NCBI RefSeq assembly: GCF_014396975.1
Contig: NZ_CP060719.1
Coordinates: forward strand, 3,258,001-3,322,000
Reading direction: 5' to 3'
Source: Thermomonas carbonis
GTDB lineage: Bacteria > Pseudomonadota > Gammaproteobacteria > Xanthomonadales > Xanthomonadaceae
Length of the DNA: 64,000 nucleotides
Below are positions 16,994 to 27,987 of the stretch, piece by piece (the first letter of the stretch is position 1; each line of letters starts with the position of its first letter). The notes under the pieces were generated by a model. The model worked only from the letters and a program-made list of their open reading frames with translations. It ran no database searches and was not told the origin of the DNA. A program made the translations under genes and the position numbers.

Positions 16994-17812
16994 TCAGGCC
17001 GGGACCGCGACCAGTTCGTCGAGGGCCTGTCGCAACGGACGCAGGAACGCGCCCGCGCGTGCGGCGGCGTCATTCGCGTCGGCGCTTTCCGCCAGCACGG
17101 AGACCAACGCACTGCCGACCACCACACCATCGGCGTGCACGGCCATCGCAGCGGCGCTGGCGGCATCGCGGATGCCGAAACCGGCATACACCGGCATCGA
17201 CGCCATCGCGCGCAAGTGGCGCAGGCGCTGGCCGGCTTCGGCCACGTCCAGCCCGTCGGCACCCGTCACGCCGGCAAAGGTGACGTAGTACAGATAGCCC
17301 TCGGAATGCGTGCACAGCCGCTGCAGGCGCGCTTCCGGGGTAGTCGGCGAGGCCAGCGAGATCAACGTCAGCCCGTGGCGCGAGAACGCGGCGCGGTATT
17401 CGTCGGCTTCTTCCGGTGGCAGGTCGACCAGCAGCACGCCATCCACGCCAGCGTCCGCAGCGGCAGCGGCAAAGCCGGCGGCACCGCGGATCTCGACCGG
17501 GTTCAGGTAACCCATCAGCACCACCGGCGTGTCCGCATCGACTTCACGGAACTGGCGCACCGCCTCCAGCACGTAGGCCAACCCGGCACCACGGGCCAGC
17601 GCGCGCTCGGAGCTCCGCTGGATCACCGGGCCATCGGCCATCGGATCGGAAAACGGCACGCCCAGCTCGATCACGTCCGCACCGGCCACAGCCAGCGCGT
17701 GCATGACCGGCACGGTCGCATCCAGCGACGGATCGCCGGCGCTGATGAACGGCACCAGTGCCTTGCGGCCGGACGTGCGAAGCGCGTCCAGCCTTGCCTG
17801 CAGCCGGGTCAC
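16994..17812 (-). CDS. trpA: Tryptophan synthase alpha subunit
   Basis: A 272-residue TIM barrel that cleaves indole-3-glycerol phosphate to indole, which channels to TrpB. Catalytic Glu49 (VIELGVPFSDP) and Asp60 (DPMAD) sit at the same numbers as in the E. coli enzyme. The phosphate-binding GFGIRDAASA and VVVGSALV motifs follow. The start is a GTG at 17812 that overlaps the stop of the DUF3144 gene (GTGA), indicating translational coupling. The gene is separated from trpB by the DUF3144 gene, while trpF and trpB are upstream. Confidence 0.97.
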   Translation of the reverse strand: MTRLQARLDALRTSGRKALVPFISAGDPSLDATVPVMHALAVAGADVIELGVPFSDPMADGPVIQRSSERALARGAGLAYVLEAVRQFREVDADTPVVLMGYLNPVEIRGAAGFAAAAADAGVDGVLLVDLPPEEADEYRAAFSRHGLTLISLASPTTPEARLQRLCTHSEGYLYYVTFAGVTGADGLDVAEAGQRLRHLRAMASMPVYAGFGIRDAASAAAMAVHADGVVVGSALVSVLAESADANDAAARAGAFLRPLRQALDELVAVPA

Positions 17813-18261
17813 TCGTTCGCCGCGGCAGCCGGCGGCACCGCACCTGCGGCGGCCACGTAGTCGCTTGCCGGGGTCTGCACAGCGGCATTGCCGACCTGCA
17901 CGCCGGCAGCGGCGTATTCGGCGGCCAACTCGGATTCGCCGACGTCGATGCCGCGTTCCTGGCCCATGCCGTCCAGGTGCTCGTTGAGCATGCGGCGATA
18001 CATGGTGGACATGTAATCGAGGAAATCCTTGCGCTCGCCGGCGGCGTGGATCGGCTTCACGCTGACCAGGTAAACATGCGCGTTGAAGCGCGCGGCCGCG
18101 TACATGCTGGCCAGGCTGATGCGCTTCTCGCCATACTCGCGGGACTGCTTGTTGGTCAGTTCCAGGTATTCGTTGACGCAATCGAAGAACTTCGGATCCG
18201 GTCCGTTCCGGGTCTGTCCGGCGGTGTCGGCCGCAGCCTGGGTCTGTTGTTCGTCGGCCAT
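17809..18261 (-). CDS. DUF3144 protein between trpB and trpA
   Basis: A 150-residue soluble protein. The DUF3144 core spans about residues 20-105, beginning DPKFFDCVNEYLELTNKQS and ending in a helix with KDFLDYMSTMYRRMLNEHL. A low-complexity Ala/Pro tail follows. Predicted mostly helical; no catalytic motif. The start is the ATG at 18261 with AGGAG 8 nt upstream; an in-frame ATG at 18399 is unlikely. It overlaps trpA by 4 nt, so it is translated together with the tryptophan genes, but no role in tryptophan synthesis is known to me. A 121-nt gap separates it from trpB. Confidence 0.85.
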   Translation of the reverse strand: MADEQQTQAAADTAGQTRNGPDPKFFDCVNEYLELTNKQSREYGEKRISLASMYAAARFNAHVYLVSVKPIHAAGERKDFLDYMSTMYRRMLNEHLDGMGQERGIDVGESELAAEYAAAGVQVGNAAVQTPASDYVAAAGAVPPAAAANE

Positions 18262-18382
18262 GGCCGTACTCCTTTGTGGTGTGTTTTCGCAGCCGGACAT
18301 TGTCTCCCAAGCGGCCTGTCGAGGCCAGTTCAGGGGCAAATCGCCCTGAACGACCTTGGTCGCTCCAGGTCCGCCCCTTCTC

Positions 18383-19586
<1,204 letters not shown>

Positions 19587-19603
<17 letters not shown>

Positions 19604-20285
19604 TGCATTCCCCGATGTCGCCGTTGTCGCCAAGTTCGATGCAATCCGCACGCCGCACTTCCTCCACGAAGCGGCGCATGAGTGCGCCATCCTTGATCCC
19701 GGGTTCCAGCTCGATGCCGCTGGCGACATCCACGCCCCACGGCGAGGCCGAGCGGATCGCCGCATACACATTGTCGGCGCTGAGTCCGCCGGCGAGCACA
19801 TAGGGTTTGCTCATGTCGTCCGGAATCGCGGCGATGTCGACCCGTTCGCCACTGCCGCCCGGCTGGCCGGACGCATGTCCGTCGAGCACGAAGCCCGCGG
19901 CATGCGGGTAACGCGCGTGCAACACACGCCCGCTGAGGCCGGCTTCCGCGCCCTTCAGGCCGATGCCCTTGAGGTACGGCAGACCGAAGCGGCGGCAGAA
20001 CGCATCGTCCTCGCTGCCGTGGAACTGCAGCAGGGTCGGCCGCGCATGCGTGATCGCGTCGCGGACTTCGCCGGCGCTGTTGTCCATGAACAGCGCCACC
20101 GCATCGACCAGCGGCGCCAATGCTTCACGCAGGGCGCGCGCCGCTTGCGGCTCGATCCGTCTCGGGCTGCGCCCGGCGAAAATCAGGCCGACCGCGTCCA
20201 CGCCCAATTCGCCGGCCAGGCGCACGTCGCCGGCGCGGGTCAGGCCGCAGAACTTGATGCGGGTGCGGAACAACGCGCGCTTCAT
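19587..20285 (-). CDS. trpF: Phosphoribosylanthranilate isomerase
   Basis: A 232-residue TIM-barrel enzyme converting phosphoribosylanthranilate to CdRP, the third step of tryptophan synthesis. The general base Cys is in [12 protein letters not shown] (about residue 13), the general acid Asp in [16 protein letters not shown] (the DG..GGTG pattern), and the phosphate site in [12 protein letters not shown] and VDVASGIE. It is a stand-alone TrpF, not fused to TrpC. It follows truA by 10 nt and overlaps trpB by 17 nt, the conserved truA-trpF-trpB order. The ATG at 20285 gives a start close to the first beta strand. Confidence 0.97.
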
Positions 20286-20295
20286 CGGCGGCCCT

Positions 20296-21096
20296 TCAGC
20301 TGGAGGTGTCGTCGCCGCAGACGTCCTGCGGCAGTCCCCATTGTCGCGGATAACGCGGCCCGAGGAACAGCAGTCCGGCCGCCGGCGCGGTCGGCCCTGC
20401 CACGCTGCGGTCGCGCCCTTCCAGCAGTTCGGCGATCCACTCCACCGGCCGCTCGCCGCGCCCCACCAGCAGCAGCGAGCCGACGATGTTGCGGACCATG
20501 TGGTGCAGGAACGCATTTGCCTGTACTTCGACGTGAAGCTCGTCGGCGTGGCGGGTCACCACGATGTCGTGCAGGTCGCGCCGTGCATGCCCGGCCTGGC
20601 ACTGGATGCTGCGGAATGCGGAGAAATCGCATTCGCCGCGCAAGGCTTGCGCAGCTACATGCATGGCATCGGCATCCAGCGGCATCCGCTCCCAGCTCAG
20701 GTACTGGCGTTCCAGCCCGGGCCGGGTGCCGCGATTGAGGATGCGGTAGCGGTAACGACGCGCGCGCGCGGCGAAGCGCGCACTGAAATCGTCGGCGACC
20801 GGCACGCACCAGCGCACGGCCAACGCGGCCGGCAGGTTGGTGGTGGTGCCCAGCACCCAACCGCGCTCATCGCGGACGGCGTCGGTGTCGAAATGCACGA
20901 CCTGGCAACGCGCGTGCACCCCGGCATCGGTGCGGCCCGCGCACACGGTGTCGATGCGCGCATCGGCCACTTTCGACAACGCGATTTCCAGCGCGGTCTG
21001 CAGGCTGCCATCCGCTGCGTGGGTGCCGGCCGGGCTCAGCCGCTGCCAGCCGGAGTAGCCGCTGCCGTCGTATTCGAGCCCCAGCGCGAAACGCAT
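20296..21096 (-). CDS. truA: tRNA pseudouridine synthase A
   Basis: A 266-residue enzyme that makes pseudouridine at tRNA positions 38-40. The catalytic Asp57 is in [11 protein letters not shown], the TruA signature, and the N-terminus [18 protein letters not shown] is the typical first strand. The C-terminal ...[20 protein letters not shown]... is the second conserved block. It lies 17 nt after fimV and 10 nt before trpF, so fimV-truA-trpF are likely co-transcribed, as in Pseudomonas and Xanthomonas. Confidence 0.97.
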   Translation of the reverse strand: MRFALGLEYDGSGYSGWQRLSPAGTHAADGSLQTALEIALSKVADARIDTVCAGRTDAGVHARCQVVHFDTDAVRDERGWVLGTTTNLPAALAVRWCVPVADDFSARFAARARRYRYRILNRGTRPGLERQYLSWERMPLDADAMHVAAQALRGECDFSAFRSIQCQAGHARRDLHDIVVTRHADELHVEVQANAFLHHMVRNIVGSLLLVGRGERPVEWIAELLEGRDRSVAGPTAPAAGLLFLGPRYPRQWGLPQDVCGDDTSS

Positions 21097-21113
21097 CCGC
21101 TTGCCGATAGGCC

Positions 21114-23135
21114 TCAGCCGATCTCGCGCAGCAGGCGCGCGGCCTCGGTGCGTGCGACCGGATCGGCATCGTCGAGCAATTCGCGCAGCAACTGCTTCGC
21201 CGAGTGATCGTCGCCGATGTCCAGGAAGGCACGCGCCAGCTTCATCCGCTGCTCCGCGCTGGCCTGCGGCACCGGCACTTCGGGCTCGGGCAGTTCATCC
21301 TCGACCGGCATGAAACGCGGCGCGGCCTGCTCGACGGGAGGCGGCGGCACGAAGGCTTCGGTCTTCACCCAGCCGGAATGCCAGGCGGGAGTTTCCACCC
21401 GCTCGCTGCTGGGAGGCACGTCAGCGAGGTCGATGGTCGGCACCGGCTGCGCGTCGGCAACCGCTGGCGGCGTTTCCGGCTCGGTGCTTGCGGCATCGGC
21501 ATCGGCATGGACATCGGCGTGCGACTGCGTATCGACGGTGCGTGGCGCATCGGGATCGGCCGACGGATGCACCAGGCTGGCGGCAAGCGCTTCGCTGTCG
21601 AAACTGCTGCGGCGCGGCGCGGGGGCCGGCTTGCGACGACCGAACAGCAGCCATCCCAGCAAGGCCACTGCAGCCAAGCCCAGCCCGCCCCAGATGTAGG
21701 GCATCGGGTTGGACGCACTGGCGGCGGCATCCTGGCTGGCCGGGACCTCCGTGCTGGCCTGCGGCGCGGCCTGCGTGGTGGCGGGCTTGACCGCGGCAGT
21801 GGCGGCGCTGGCGGCGGCCTTGTTCGCCTCGGCCAGTCGCTGTTGGGCGGCGGCCAGTTCGCTGTCCTTGAGCGACAGCAACTGCTGTTGGTCCTGCTTC
21901 AACTTCTCGAGTTCGGCCACCCGCTCCTTGAGCTCGCCGATCTCGACGGCCTTGGCGGCGATGTCTTCGTCTTTCTGCCGCAATTGTTGCTGGAGCATGC
22001 TGCCCTCGCCTCCGGCGATGGTACCGGATCGTGTTCCTGTGGCCTTGCCCGGTGCAGCGGGCGGGATGATCTGCAAACGCGCTTCCTGGCGACGCGCGGG
22101 CGCGGCCTGGCGGGGCGGCGTTGCCGGTTTCGGTTTGGCCGCGGCGACCGTCGTGGTGGGCGCGGGCGCTGCATCCGGAGCGGCCGCGCGGGGTGCACGC
22201 GTGGGCGACGCGGCATCCGCGGTGGCGATCTCGGGCTGGCGCACCGGGCGGCGCGCCTGTCGCCATTGCTGCATCTGCTGGCGCACCACCTGCCCGGCTT
22301 CGTCGGCGCTGACGCTGCCGAGCTCGTCGCTTCCGGGAACCCGCAACACCGAACCGCGACGCAGCCGGTTGATGTCATCGCCCAGGAAGGCATCCGGGTT
22401 GGCCCGCAGCAGCGCGAGCATGGCCTGGTCGAGGCTGTAGCCCGATGGCAGGTCCAGCTTGCCGGCGATCTTCGACAGCGTCTCGCCTTGCTTGATCGGA
22501 CCGTATTGCGCGGCCGCAGGTGCTGGCGCTGCGGCGATCGGAGCCGGTGCGGCAGCCGGTGGTGGCAGCGGTGCGATGGCGATGGGCGACGGCGCAGGTT
22601 CCGGCCGTGCCTCGGGAACCGGTGGTGGCTCGGGGGTCGGCGTGGCCACCACCGGCAGCGGAACCGGCCGCTGAACCACGTTCGGTGCCGGCGACACCGG
22701 CGCCTCGATCGCCGGTTGCAGCGGCGCACTCGCGGTGTTCGGGGCTTCGACCAGCGCCGAGTATTCACGCACCAAGCGGCCTTGCCCCCAGTCGACCTCG
22801 ACCAGGAAATTCAGCACCGCCTGCTCGACCGGACGGGTGCTGGTGACCCGGATCACCGGCCGCCCGCGGGCATCGCTGCCCAGGCTGAACTGCAGGTCGG
22901 CGGCCACGCCGCTGGGCGGGGCCAGGCCGACCCGGCGGAAGGTTTCCGGCGAGGCCAGCCGCGCCTGCAGCGCTTCCAGTTCGCCCGGGGTGGTCGAGAT
23001 GATCGGGATTTCCGCGACCAGCGGCTGGTTGCGCCGCGACTTGACCTCGATCTGGCCGAGGCCGAGCGCCCACGCATTTCCCGCCGCCAGCAGCAGCGCG
23101 GTGGCGATCGCCGCCGTTCGCAATGTCCTGATCAC
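21114..23135 (-). CDS. fimV: FimV/HubP-family polar peptidoglycan-binding protein
   Basis: A 673-residue inner-membrane protein needed for type IV pilus function and polar organisation in related species. The order is: signal peptide ([17 protein letters not shown]), the FimV N-terminal domain ([19 protein letters not shown], about residues 24-120), a Pro/Ala-rich linker, a LysM-like segment ([20 protein letters not shown]), a coiled coil ([14 protein letters not shown] through LKQDQQQLL), a transmembrane helix ([20 protein letters not shown]) and the C-terminal FimV motif ([20 protein letters not shown]). I favour a GTG at 23135, preceded by GGGAG; ATGs at 23156 and 23153 are alternatives. 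It sits between asd and truA as in other gammaproteobacteria. Confidence 0.9.
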   Translation of the reverse strand: MIRTLRTAAIATALLLAAGNAWALGLGQIEVKSRRNQPLVAEIPIISTTPGELEALQARLASPETFRRVGLAPPSGVAADLQFSLGSDARGRPVIRVTSTRPVEQAVLNFLVEVDWGQGRLVREYSALVEAPNTASAPLQPAIEAPVSPAPNVVQRPVPLPVVATPTPEPPPVPEARPEPAPSPIAIAPLPPPAAAPAPIAAAPAPAAAQYGPIKQGETLSKIAGKLDLPSGYSLDQAMLALLRANPDAFLGDDINRLRRGSVLRVPGSDELGSVSADEAGQVVRQQMQQWRQARRPVRQPEIATADAASPTRAPRAAAPDAAPAPTTTVAAAKPKPATPPRQAAPARRQEARLQIIPPAAPGKATGTRSGTIAGGEGSMLQQQLRQKDEDIAAKAVEIGELKERVAELEKLKQDQQQLLSLKDSELAAAQQRLAEANKAAASAATAAVKPATTQAAPQASTEVPASQDAAASASNPMPYIWGGLGLAAVALLGWLLFGRRKPAPAPRRSSFDSEALAASLVHPSADPDAPRTVDTQSHADVHADADAASTEPETPPAVADAQPVPTIDLADVPPSSERVETPAWHSGWVKTEAFVPPPPVEQAAPRFMPVEDELPEPEVPVPQASAEQRMKLARAFLDIGDDHSAKQLLRELLDDADPVARTEAARLLREIG

Positions 23136-23176
23136 GCCTGCTCCCGCCCCCATCATCGCGACGACTCTAGCCGCGC

Positions 23177-24193
23177 TCAGCCTTCGGCGGCAACAAGTTC
23201 CGCAATCTGCACCGCGTTGAGCGCCGCGCCCTTGCGGATGTTGTCGGACACCACCCACAGGTTCAGCCCGCGCGGATGCGAGAGATCCTCGCGGATCCGA
23301 CCGACGTAAACCGCATCGTTGCCGGACGCATGGGTGACCGGCGTCGGATAGCCACCAGCCTTGCGCTCATCGACCACCACCACGCCCGGCGCGCCTTCCA
23401 GCAGCTCACGCGCCCGGTCCGCTGTGAGCTTGTCGCGGGTCTCGACATTCACCGCTTCGGAATGGCCGTAGAACACCGGCACGCGCACCGCGGTCGGATT
23501 CACCTGGATGGCGTCGTCACCGAGGATCTTGCGCGTTTCCCATACCAGCTTCATCTCTTCCCTGGTGTAGCCGTTGTCAAGGAAATCGTCGATGTGCGGG
23601 ATCAGGTTGAAGGCGATCTGCGCGGAAAACTTCTTCGGCTCGATCTCCTGGAAATTGAGCAGCTGGCCGGTCTGCACGCCGAGTTCTTCCAGCCCGGAAC
23701 GACCGGCGCCGGACACCGACTGGTAGGTGGCGACGTTGATGCGCTCGATCCCGGCCGCATCATGGATCGGCTTCAGCGCCACCATCAGCTGCATGGTCGA
23801 GCAGTTCGGGTTGGCGATGATCCCGCGCGGGCGGTTGCGCACGGCTTCGGGATTGACCTCGGACACGACCAGCGGCACGTCGTCGTCGTAGCGGAAGGTC
23901 GAGGAATTGTCGATCACCACCGCGCCGGCAGCGGCGAACTTCGGCGCGTATTCCTTGCTGGTGGCGCCGCCCGCGGAAAATAGCGCGATGTCCACGCCGG
24001 TCGGATCGAAGGTGGCCAGGTCCTGCACCACCAGGTCGCCGTTGCCGAATGCCACCGTGATGCCGGCGGAACGCTCGCTGGCCAATGCGATCACTTCGCT
24101 GGCCGGGAAGTCGCGCTCGGCGAGGATCGACAGCATCACTTCGCCCACCGCGCCGGTTGCGCCCACCACTGCCACCTTGAATTGCTTGCTCAT
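23177..24193 (-). CDS. asd: Aspartate-semialdehyde dehydrogenase
   Basis: A 338-residue NADP enzyme converting aspartyl phosphate to aspartate semialdehyde, the branch to lysine, diaminopimelate, threonine and methionine. The Rossmann start is VAVVGATGAVGE (residues 7-18), the nucleophile is Cys131 in ANPNCSTMQ, and the substrate Arg and catalytic His are in the second half (FYGHSEAVNVE). The sequence belongs to the Gram-positive-like/second group of Asd (about 340 residues), common in xanthomonads. It precedes fimV by 21-41 nt. dapA, which uses its product, is about 37 kb away in this window. Confidence 0.97.
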   Translation of the reverse strand: MSKQFKVAVVGATGAVGEVMLSILAERDFPASEVIALASERSAGITVAFGNGDLVVQDLATFDPTGVDIALFSAGGATSKEYAPKFAAAGAVVIDNSSTFRYDDDVPLVVSEVNPEAVRNRPRGIIANPNCSTMQLMVALKPIHDAAGIERINVATYQSVSGAGRSGLEELGVQTGQLLNFQEIEPKKFSAQIAFNLIPHIDDFLDNGYTREEMKLVWETRKILGDDAIQVNPTAVRVPVFYGHSEAVNVETRDKLTADRARELLEGAPGVVVVDERKAGGYPTPVTHASGNDAVYVGRIREDLSHPRGLNLWVVSDNIRKGAALNAVQIAELVAAEG

Positions 24194-24313
24194 TGCTTCT
24201 CGTGTCCTGGAATTGCGGCGCGGATCGTCGCGCTGCGGGAAAGTCGGAATGGGTTGCTTGCGTGTCCGCTGCGGCGCGCTGCTGCCCGTGGGGGCGTAGC
24301 CGGCGGCGCGCCG

Positions 24314-25423
24314 CTATCGTTTCGCGTCGGTGGTAATCGAGCCGGGAATGCGCGGCGAGACATCGCCCACATCGCTGCACTGCGCGCGATGGCGCAACGC
24401 CTGGTCCATCAGCACCAGCGCCAGCATCGCCTCGCAAATGGGCGTCGCGCGGATGCCCACGCACGGGTCGTGGCGACCGGTGGTGACGATGTCGACCACG
24501 TTGCCATCCGCATCCAGCCCATCCACCGGCAGGCGCAGGCTGGAGGTCGGCTTGAACGCCACCGAGACCACCACCTGCTGGCCACTGGAAATGCCGCCGA
24601 GGATCCCGCCCGCATGGTTGGAGAGGAACCCATCGGGCGTCATCACGTCGCGATGCACACTGCCCTTCTGCGCAACACTCGCGAAACCGTCGCCGATCTC
24701 CACGCCCTTGACCGCATTGATCGACATCATCGCTGCGGCCAGGTCGCCGTCGAGCTTGCCGTACACCGGCTCGCCCCAGCCCGGCGGCACGCCGTCGGCG
24801 ACCACGGTGACGCGCGCGCCGACCGAATCGCCGGACTTGCGCAGCGCGTCCATGTACGTTTCCAGCGCATCGACCTGCGCGGCATGCGGCCAGAAAAACG
24901 GATTGGCCTCGATGACGGACGCATCGAACCCCTGCGGTGCGATCTCGCCCAGCTGCGACAGCCAACCGTAAACGCGCACACCATGCCGATCCGCCAGCCA
25001 CTTCTTGGCGATGACGGCGGCCGCTACGCGCATCGTGGTCTCGCGCGCACTGCTGCGCCCGCCACCCCGCGGATCGCGGATGCCGTACTTCTGCCAGTAG
25101 GTGTAGTCGGCGTGGCCAGGCCGGAACTGCGCGGCGATCTTGCTGTAATCCTTGCTGCGCTGGTCGGTATTGCGGATCAGCAAGGCAATCGGTGTGCCGG
25201 TGGTGACGCCCTCATACACGCCGCTGAGGATTTCGACCTCGTCGGCTTCATGCCGTTGCGAGGTATGCCGCGACGTGCCGGTCGCGCGCCGCGCCAGATC
25301 GTGCACGAAATCTTCAGGCGCGATGGCGATGCCGGGCGGGCAGCCATCGAGCACGCAGCCGATCGCCGGCCCGTGCGATTCGCCGAAGGTGGTGACGCGC
25401 AGCAGGTGGCCGAAAGTGTTCAA
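24314..25423 (-). CDS. aroC: Chorismate synthase
   Basis: A 369-residue FMN-dependent enzyme that makes chorismate from EPSP, the last shared step to aromatic amino acids, including the tryptophan made by the trp genes nearby. Signatures are [11 protein letters not shown] near the start, [29 protein letters not shown] in the middle and the C-terminal [10 protein letters not shown] motif. The start codon is a TTG at 25423 in the expected family context ([17 protein letters not shown]); the ATG 8 nt upstream meets a stop after three codons. It lies 9 nt after prmB, the conserved prmB-aroC pair. Confidence 0.97.
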   Translation of the reverse strand: MNTFGHLLRVTTFGESHGPAIGCVLDGCPPGIAIAPEDFVHDLARRATGTSRHTSQRHEADEVEILSGVYEGVTTGTPIALLIRNTDQRSKDYSKIAAQFRPGHADYTYWQKYGIRDPRGGGRSSARETTMRVAAAVIAKKWLADRHGVRVYGWLSQLGEIAPQGFDASVIEANPFFWPHAAQVDALETYMDALRKSGDSVGARVTVVADGVPPGWGEPVYGKLDGDLAAAMMSINAVKGVEIGDGFASVAQKGSVHRDVMTPDGFLSNHAGGILGGISSGQQVVVSVAFKPTSSLRLPVDGLDADGNVVDIVTTGRHDPCVGIRATPICEAMLALVLMDQALRHRAQCSDVGDVSPRIPGSITTDAKR

Positions 25424-25432
25424 GCGCGCATG

Positions 25433-26383
25433 TCAGAACAGACCGGCGCCCGGAGCGACACGACCGGCATCGCGTGCATTCGCCAGCCTGGCGATGCGGT
25501 CGTGGTGCGCGATCAGGTCGGCGCATTCGGCCACGAAGATGCCCATCTGCCCGACCTTGAACTCGACCCAGGCCAGCGGCAGTTCCGGCAAGAGCTTGAC
25601 CAGCGCTTGTTCGGCCTCGCCGACCTCACAGATCAGCAGGCCATCGCGATCCAGGTGCAAGGGCGCATCGCGCATGATCCGCAGCGCCAGGTCCAAACCA
25701 TCATCGCCCGCCCGCAGGCCCAGTTCCGGCTCGTGCGCGTATTCGCGCGGCAGCGCGTCGGTCTCGTCGTTGGTGACGTAGGGCGGATTGGTGACGATCA
25801 GGTCGTAGTGCTCGCCCTGCAGGCCGGAGAACAGGTCCGATTTCACGAAGCGGACGTTCTGCACATGGAGGCGCTTTTCGTTCTCGGCGGACAGCGCCAG
25901 CGCGTCATCGCTGATGTCGGCGCCGTCCACGTGCCAGTCGGGATTGTGGTGGGCCATCGCGATGGCGATGCAGCCGGATCCGGTGCACAGATCGAGCGCG
26001 CGACGCACTTCGCGGTCGCCGAGCCAGGGCTGGAAGCCGGATTCGATCAGCTCGGCGATCGGCGAGCGCGGCACGAGGGCGCGCTGGTCCGACTTGAAGC
26101 TCAGGCCGGCGAACCAGGCCTCGCCGGTGAGGTACGCGGCCGGGATGCGTTCCTCGATACGACGCAGGAACAGGCGCAGCACGTCTTCCTTTTCGGCCTC
26201 GGTGATGCGGGCATTGCCGTACGCCGGCGGCAGGTCATGCGGCAGGTGCAGCGCGTGCAGGGTGAGCTGGGTGGCTTCGTCCAGCGCGTTGTCGTAGCTG
26301 TGGCCGAAGGTCAGGCCCGCCGCGTTGAACCGGCTTGCGCCGTAGCGGATCAAGTCGATGATCGTCTGCAATTCCTGGGACAT
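25433..26383 (-). CDS. prmB: Ribosomal protein L3 N5-glutamine methyltransferase
   Basis: A 316-residue SAM-dependent enzyme that methylates a glutamine of ribosomal protein L3. The SAM site is ALDLCTGSGCIAIAMA, and the catalytic NPPY appears in IVTNPPYVTND. The N-terminal helical part starting ELQTIIDLIRYGASRF with HALHLPHDLP is the PrmB-type recognition domain and separates it from PrmC. It is divergent from the SCO gene across 82 nt, where a minus-strand TATACT (26412-26417) is a plausible -10 for prmB-aroC. The length is usual. Confidence 0.95.
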   Translation of the reverse strand: MSQELQTIIDLIRYGASRFNAAGLTFGHSYDNALDEATQLTLHALHLPHDLPPAYGNARITEAEKEDVLRLFLRRIEERIPAAYLTGEAWFAGLSFKSDQRALVPRSPIAELIESGFQPWLGDREVRRALDLCTGSGCIAIAMAHHNPDWHVDGADISDDALALSAENEKRLHVQNVRFVKSDLFSGLQGEHYDLIVTNPPYVTNDETDALPREYAHEPELGLRAGDDGLDLALRIMRDAPLHLDRDGLLICEVGEAEQALVKLLPELPLAWVEFKVGQMGIFVAECADLIAHHDRIARLANARDAGRVAPGAGLF

Positions 26384-26465
26384 GTGCGGCCACGCGCGTG
26401 CAAGGCCGTGAAGTATAGCGGCGACGCCCCGCTATCATGGCCGGCCACCCCCATTCCAGACGCTC

Positions 26466-27104
26466 ATGTCGAAACGCACTGCCCTGCTGTTGCTGGTGGC
26501 CTGCCTGGCCGGAGGATTGGGCCTGTGGGCCTCGCAGCGTTTCCATGGCCCCGCCGCGCCAACGCTACCTGCCGTCAAGGCCGTGACGTTGCTGCCGAAC
26601 CCACGCGTGCTGCCGGCGTTCTCGCTGCAGCAGTCGGATGGCACCGCACTCGACATCGACGATCTCAAGGGCCGCTGGACGGTGGTGTTCCTGGGCTTCA
26701 CCCACTGCCCGGACATCTGCCCGACCACGCTGGCGCAACTGGCGGCGGCGCAGAAGCAATGGGCCACGCTGCCGGCCGCATCGCGCCCGCGCGTGCTGTT
26801 CATTTCGACTGACCCGGAACGCGATACCCCGAAGCTCACCGGCGATTACGCGCATGCCTTCCATCCGGACACGCTGGCAGCAACCGGGCCGATCCCGCAA
26901 CTGGAGGCGTTCACCCGTTCGCTGTCGCTGGTGTTCATGAAGGCGCCGGGTCCCAGCGGCGATCCGGATGACTACAGCATCGACCACAGTGCCGCCTTCG
27001 TGTTGCTGGATCCGCAAGCGCGGATGGCCGGCGTGGCGCAGCCGCCGTTCGACATCAAGGCGATCGCGACCGACCTCGAATCCTTGACCAAGGCCATGCC
27101 GTGA
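26466..27104 (+). CDS. SCO1/SenC-family copper chaperone or thiol-disulfide protein
   Basis: A 212-residue membrane-anchored, periplasm-facing thioredoxin-fold protein. Residues 5-23 ([19 protein letters not shown]) form a signal anchor. The copper-binding CxxxC is in [11 protein letters not shown], and the third ligand His is in [14 protein letters not shown]. The family helps insert copper into the CuA site of cytochrome oxidase and also acts in thiol redox control. The stop codon overlaps the GTG start of psd (GTGA), so the two are translationally coupled although their roles look unrelated. Confidence 0.93.
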   Translation: MSKRTALLLLVACLAGGLGLWASQRFHGPAAPTLPAVKAVTLLPNPRVLPAFSLQQSDGTALDIDDLKGRWTVVFLGFTHCPDICPTTLAQLAAAQKQWATLPAASRPRVLFISTDPERDTPKLTGDYAHAFHPDTLAATGPIPQLEAFTRSLSLVFMKAPGPSGDPDDYSIDHSAAFVLLDPQARMAGVAQPPFDIKAIATDLESLTKAMP

Positions 27105-27946
27105 GCCCGTTGACCGCCCTGACCTACGTCCTGCCGCACCGTTTGCTGTCTTCGATTGCGCGGTCGCTGGCGTACTCGACGCGCCCCGCCACCAAGCAAT
27201 GGTTGATCGACACCGTCACCCGCAAGTTCGGCGTGGATCTGTCAGAAGCGGCCGAGCCCGACCCCACCGCGTACCCCACCTTCAATGCATTCTTCACCCG
27301 CGCACTGAAACCCGGTGCGCGCGTGCTGGATACCGATCCGCGCGCATTGCTGATGCCGGCCGACGGCCACGTCAGCCAGTGCGGCGACATCGTCGATGGC
27401 CGCATCTTCCAGGCCAAGGGCCAGTCGTTCACCGCCGCCGAATTGCTGGGCGATGACGAGGCGGCGAAGCCCTTCGCCGATGGCGTGTACGCCACCGTGT
27501 ACCTGTCGCCGCGCGACTACCACCGCGTGCACATGCCATGGACCGGGACCCTGCGCGAGACCGTGCACGTCCCGGGCCGCTTGTTCTCGGTCGGCACCGA
27601 TGCGGTGGCCAGCGTGCCGCGGCTGTTCGCCCGCAACGAGCGCCTGGTCTGCCACTTCGATACCGACTTCGGGCCGATGGTGTCGGTGATGGTCGGCGCG
27701 CTGCTGGTGTCCGGCGTGGAAACCGTGTGGAGCGGCGTGGAGATTCCGGCCTACGGCGATCGCATCACCCGCAAGGACTATCGCGGCAAGGGCATCACCC
27801 TGGAACGCTTCGCCGAGATGGCGCGCTTCAACTACGGCAGCACGGTGATCGTGCTGCTTCCGAAGGGCGTGGCAGCGCTGGATCCGGCGTTGAAGGCGGA
27901 GACGCCGGTGCGGTTGGGGCAGCGGCTCGCAACGCGGCTGACTTAG
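27101..27946 (+). CDS. psd: Phosphatidylserine decarboxylase proenzyme
   Basis: A 281-residue inner-membrane enzyme that converts phosphatidylserine to phosphatidylethanolamine. It is made as a proenzyme and cuts itself before a Ser in the LGST-type motif; here the sequence reads [10 protein letters not shown] (about residues 245-254), which would leave a pyruvoyl group on the small alpha chain. Other conserved pieces are [14 protein letters not shown] and [13 protein letters not shown] (catalytic Asp/His). The start is a GTG that overlaps the SCO stop by 4 nt. The length is standard. A REP-like hairpin follows 2 nt after the stop. Confidence 0.95.
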   Translation: MSPLTALTYVLPHRLLSSIARSLAYSTRPATKQWLIDTVTRKFGVDLSEAAEPDPTAYPTFNAFFTRALKPGARVLDTDPRALLMPADGHVSQCGDIVDGRIFQAKGQSFTAAELLGDDEAAKPFADGVYATVYLSPRDYHRVHMPWTGTLRETVHVPGRLFSVGTDAVASVPRLFARNERLVCHFDTDFGPMVSVMVGALLVSGVETVWSGVEIPAYGDRITRKDYRGKGITLERFAEMARFNYGSTVIVLLPKGVAALDPALKAETPVRLGQRLATRLT

Positions 27947-27947
27947 G

Positions 27948-27977
27948 CCGTCATCCCGGCGAAAGCCGGGATGACGG
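27948..27977. repeat. REP-like palindrome after psd
   Basis: A perfect 13-bp stem (CCGTCATCCCGGC and its complement) with a GAAA loop between the convergent psd and transglycosylase genes. A related one with a single mismatch is at 49861-49886. It may also act as a bidirectional transcript end, though no T-run follows. Confidence 0.75.
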
Positions 27978-27987
27978 CAACACAGCC

